The notes beneath the pieces are model-generated. The model ran no database searches. It was not told the origin of the DNA and worked only from the letters and a program-made list of their open reading frames with translations. The position numbers and the translations under genes were made by a program. DNA of 13,694 nucleotides from Pseudobacteriovorax antillogorgiicola (GTDB lineage: Bacteria > Bdellovibrionota_B > Oligoflexia > Oligoflexales > RGVZ01), in NCBI GenBank assembly GCA_945897695.1, contig CAMDGW010000050.1:1-13694 (forward strand), given 5' to 3'. Positions 12,888 to 13,694 of the stretch are shown one piece after another. How positions within the stretch are numbered: the stretch's first letter is position 1; every line of letters begins with the position of its first letter.

Positions 12888-13694
12888 TTACTGCCTGTCG
12901 TTCATGGTTTTACGCTGAAACATCGTATAGCTTTTCAGATAGGTAAAACCCGTTGAAAGCTGAACGTCTTTTTGCATGGGCTCGGGCCAAGCTTTGATTG
13001 CCTTCGTAATTCCTTGATTTGCCGCTACATCACTTAGGTCAGCACTTTCAATGTGCCCCTTCAGGTCAGATTCCTTTTTGGTTTCGCTTGTCTCTTTTTC
13101 AACCGAGTTCTTGTCTGAAACGTAAATATCCGGGCGGATACCTTTGGCCTGAATACTGCGATCTTTAGGTGTGTAATACCGAGCCACAGTGAGCTTTAAG
13201 CCACTTCCATCTGGAAGGGACAATAACGTCTGCACACTCCCTTTCCCAAAAGAAGTGGTTCCAACGAGAAGCGCGCGTTCATGATCTTGGAGTGCGCCAG
13301 CAACGATCTCGGAGGCTGATGCAGAGCCACCGTTTATCAATACAACAACCGGGAAGTTGGCGATTGTGCCGCGCTTGCGTGCGAATTCTCTTTCCACTTT
13401 ATCTTTGTCACGTCCGACAGTGCTGACAATGATTCCGCTTTCGATGAAAATATCGGTAACAGCGACGGCTTGATCCAAAAGTCCACCTGGGTTGTCTCTT
13501 AAATCGAGAATCATTCCTTTAATCTTGGCTGGGTCGTGTTTCTGAATGATCGCTTCAAGTTCATCTGCGGTGTTTTCCTGAAAGCTCGAGATCCGCGCAT
13601 AGAGCGTGGTATCTTCGAGCATCATGCCGCGGACAGACTTCACTTTTATGATTTCTCTGATGAGTTTGAATTTGATTGGATCCTTTGAACCTTT
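12888..13694 (-). CDS. C-terminal processing peptidase, S41 family (Prc/CtpA type), 3' part; 5' end outside window
   Basis: The frame stays open to the right edge (its last visible upstream residues are KGSKDPIKFKLIREIIKVKS), so at least 268 residues are present and the signal peptide and most of the PDZ domain are missing. The GTG at 13641-13643 is internal. The protease core is clear: ILDLRDNPGG, FIESGIIVST, NGGSASASEIVAGALQD with the catalytic Ser (middle Ser of SASAS), and SFGKGSVQT with the catalytic Lys 25 residues later, as in CtpA of algae and bacteria. DGSGLKLTVARYYTPKDRSIQAKGIRPD matches the family's substrate-groove end. After that is a charged, variable tail (KETSETKKESD) and a short C-terminal helix. 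These periplasmic serine-lysine proteases trim C-termini of secreted or cell-wall-related proteins. Confidence 0.93.
   Translation of the reverse strand, partial: KGSKDPIKFKLIREIIKVKSVRGMMLEDTTLYARISSFQENTADELEAIIQKHDPAKIKGMILDLRDNPGGLLDQAVAVTDIFIESGIIVSTVGRDKDKVEREFARKRGTIANFPVVVLINGGSASASEIVAGALQDHERALLVGTTSFGKGSVQTLLSLPDGSGLKLTVARYYTPKDRSIQAKGIRPDIYVSDKNSVEKETSETKKESDLKGHIESADLSDVAANQGITKAIKAWPEPMQKDVQLSTGFTYLKSYTMFQRKTMNDRQ

Overview
The window reads as a chromosomal segment of a Gram-negative bacterium: there are outer-membrane and periplasmic export signals, a YtfJ-family periplasmic protein, a Prc/CtpA-type protease and a sigma-54 activator. The moderate base composition, many TTG/GTG starts and the mix of protein families fit a Bdellovibrionota/Oligoflexia-type or related deltaproteobacterial lineage, but this is inference; there is no rRNA or other phylogenetic marker here. 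No tRNA, rRNA, CRISPR array, insertion sequence or prophage gene was seen.

Layout. (1) 1-3611: the C-terminal end of a LysR-type regulator, an exported lipoprotein/barrel-like protein, then a minus-strand DJ-1/PfpI-family exported protein facing a second LysR regulator across an intergenic region with a long palindrome. Just behind the DJ-1 gene is the start of a broken short-chain dehydrogenase gene. (2) 3612-5286: a 250-bp regulatory region with ordered repeats and a strong sigma-54-type (-24/-12) promoter driving a small four-helix membrane protein; a convergent ytfJ-like gene; a second small membrane protein. (3) 5287-7406: a DHH-family phosphoesterase, a long bidirectional terminator, then minus-strand genes for a cupredoxin and CutA. 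(4) 7474-10641: a plus-strand run of a YciO/Sua5-family protein, a RuBisCO-like protein of the MtnW (methionine-salvage enolase) type, an MtnB-type dehydratase and lipB, tightly spaced from the RuBisCO-like gene onward. (5) 10609-12353, minus: a 96-residue protein with an HDIR H-box-like motif, overlapping by 4 bp an NtrC-type sigma-54 response regulator whose 3' end overlaps the 3' end of lipB by 33 bp. (6) 12558-13694: a small Cys-rich protein and, converging on it, a C-terminal processing protease that runs off the window.

How genes may work together: the RuBisCO-like protein and the MtnB-like enzyme would catalyse neighbouring steps of 5'-methylthioadenosine recycling; the other steps (mtnA, mtnK, mtnX/mtnC, mtnD) are not in this window. 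The sigma-54 regulator and the sigma-54 promoter at about 3803-3819 are in the same window, so a direct regulatory link is possible but not shown. The most unusual points are the RuBisCO-like/mtnB/lipB arrangement, the H-box-only protein coupled to the NtrC-type regulator, the promoter region at 3665-3830, the cupredoxin with an extra histidine where an axial methionine is usual, and the decayed dehydrogenase with ATA where ATG is expected.
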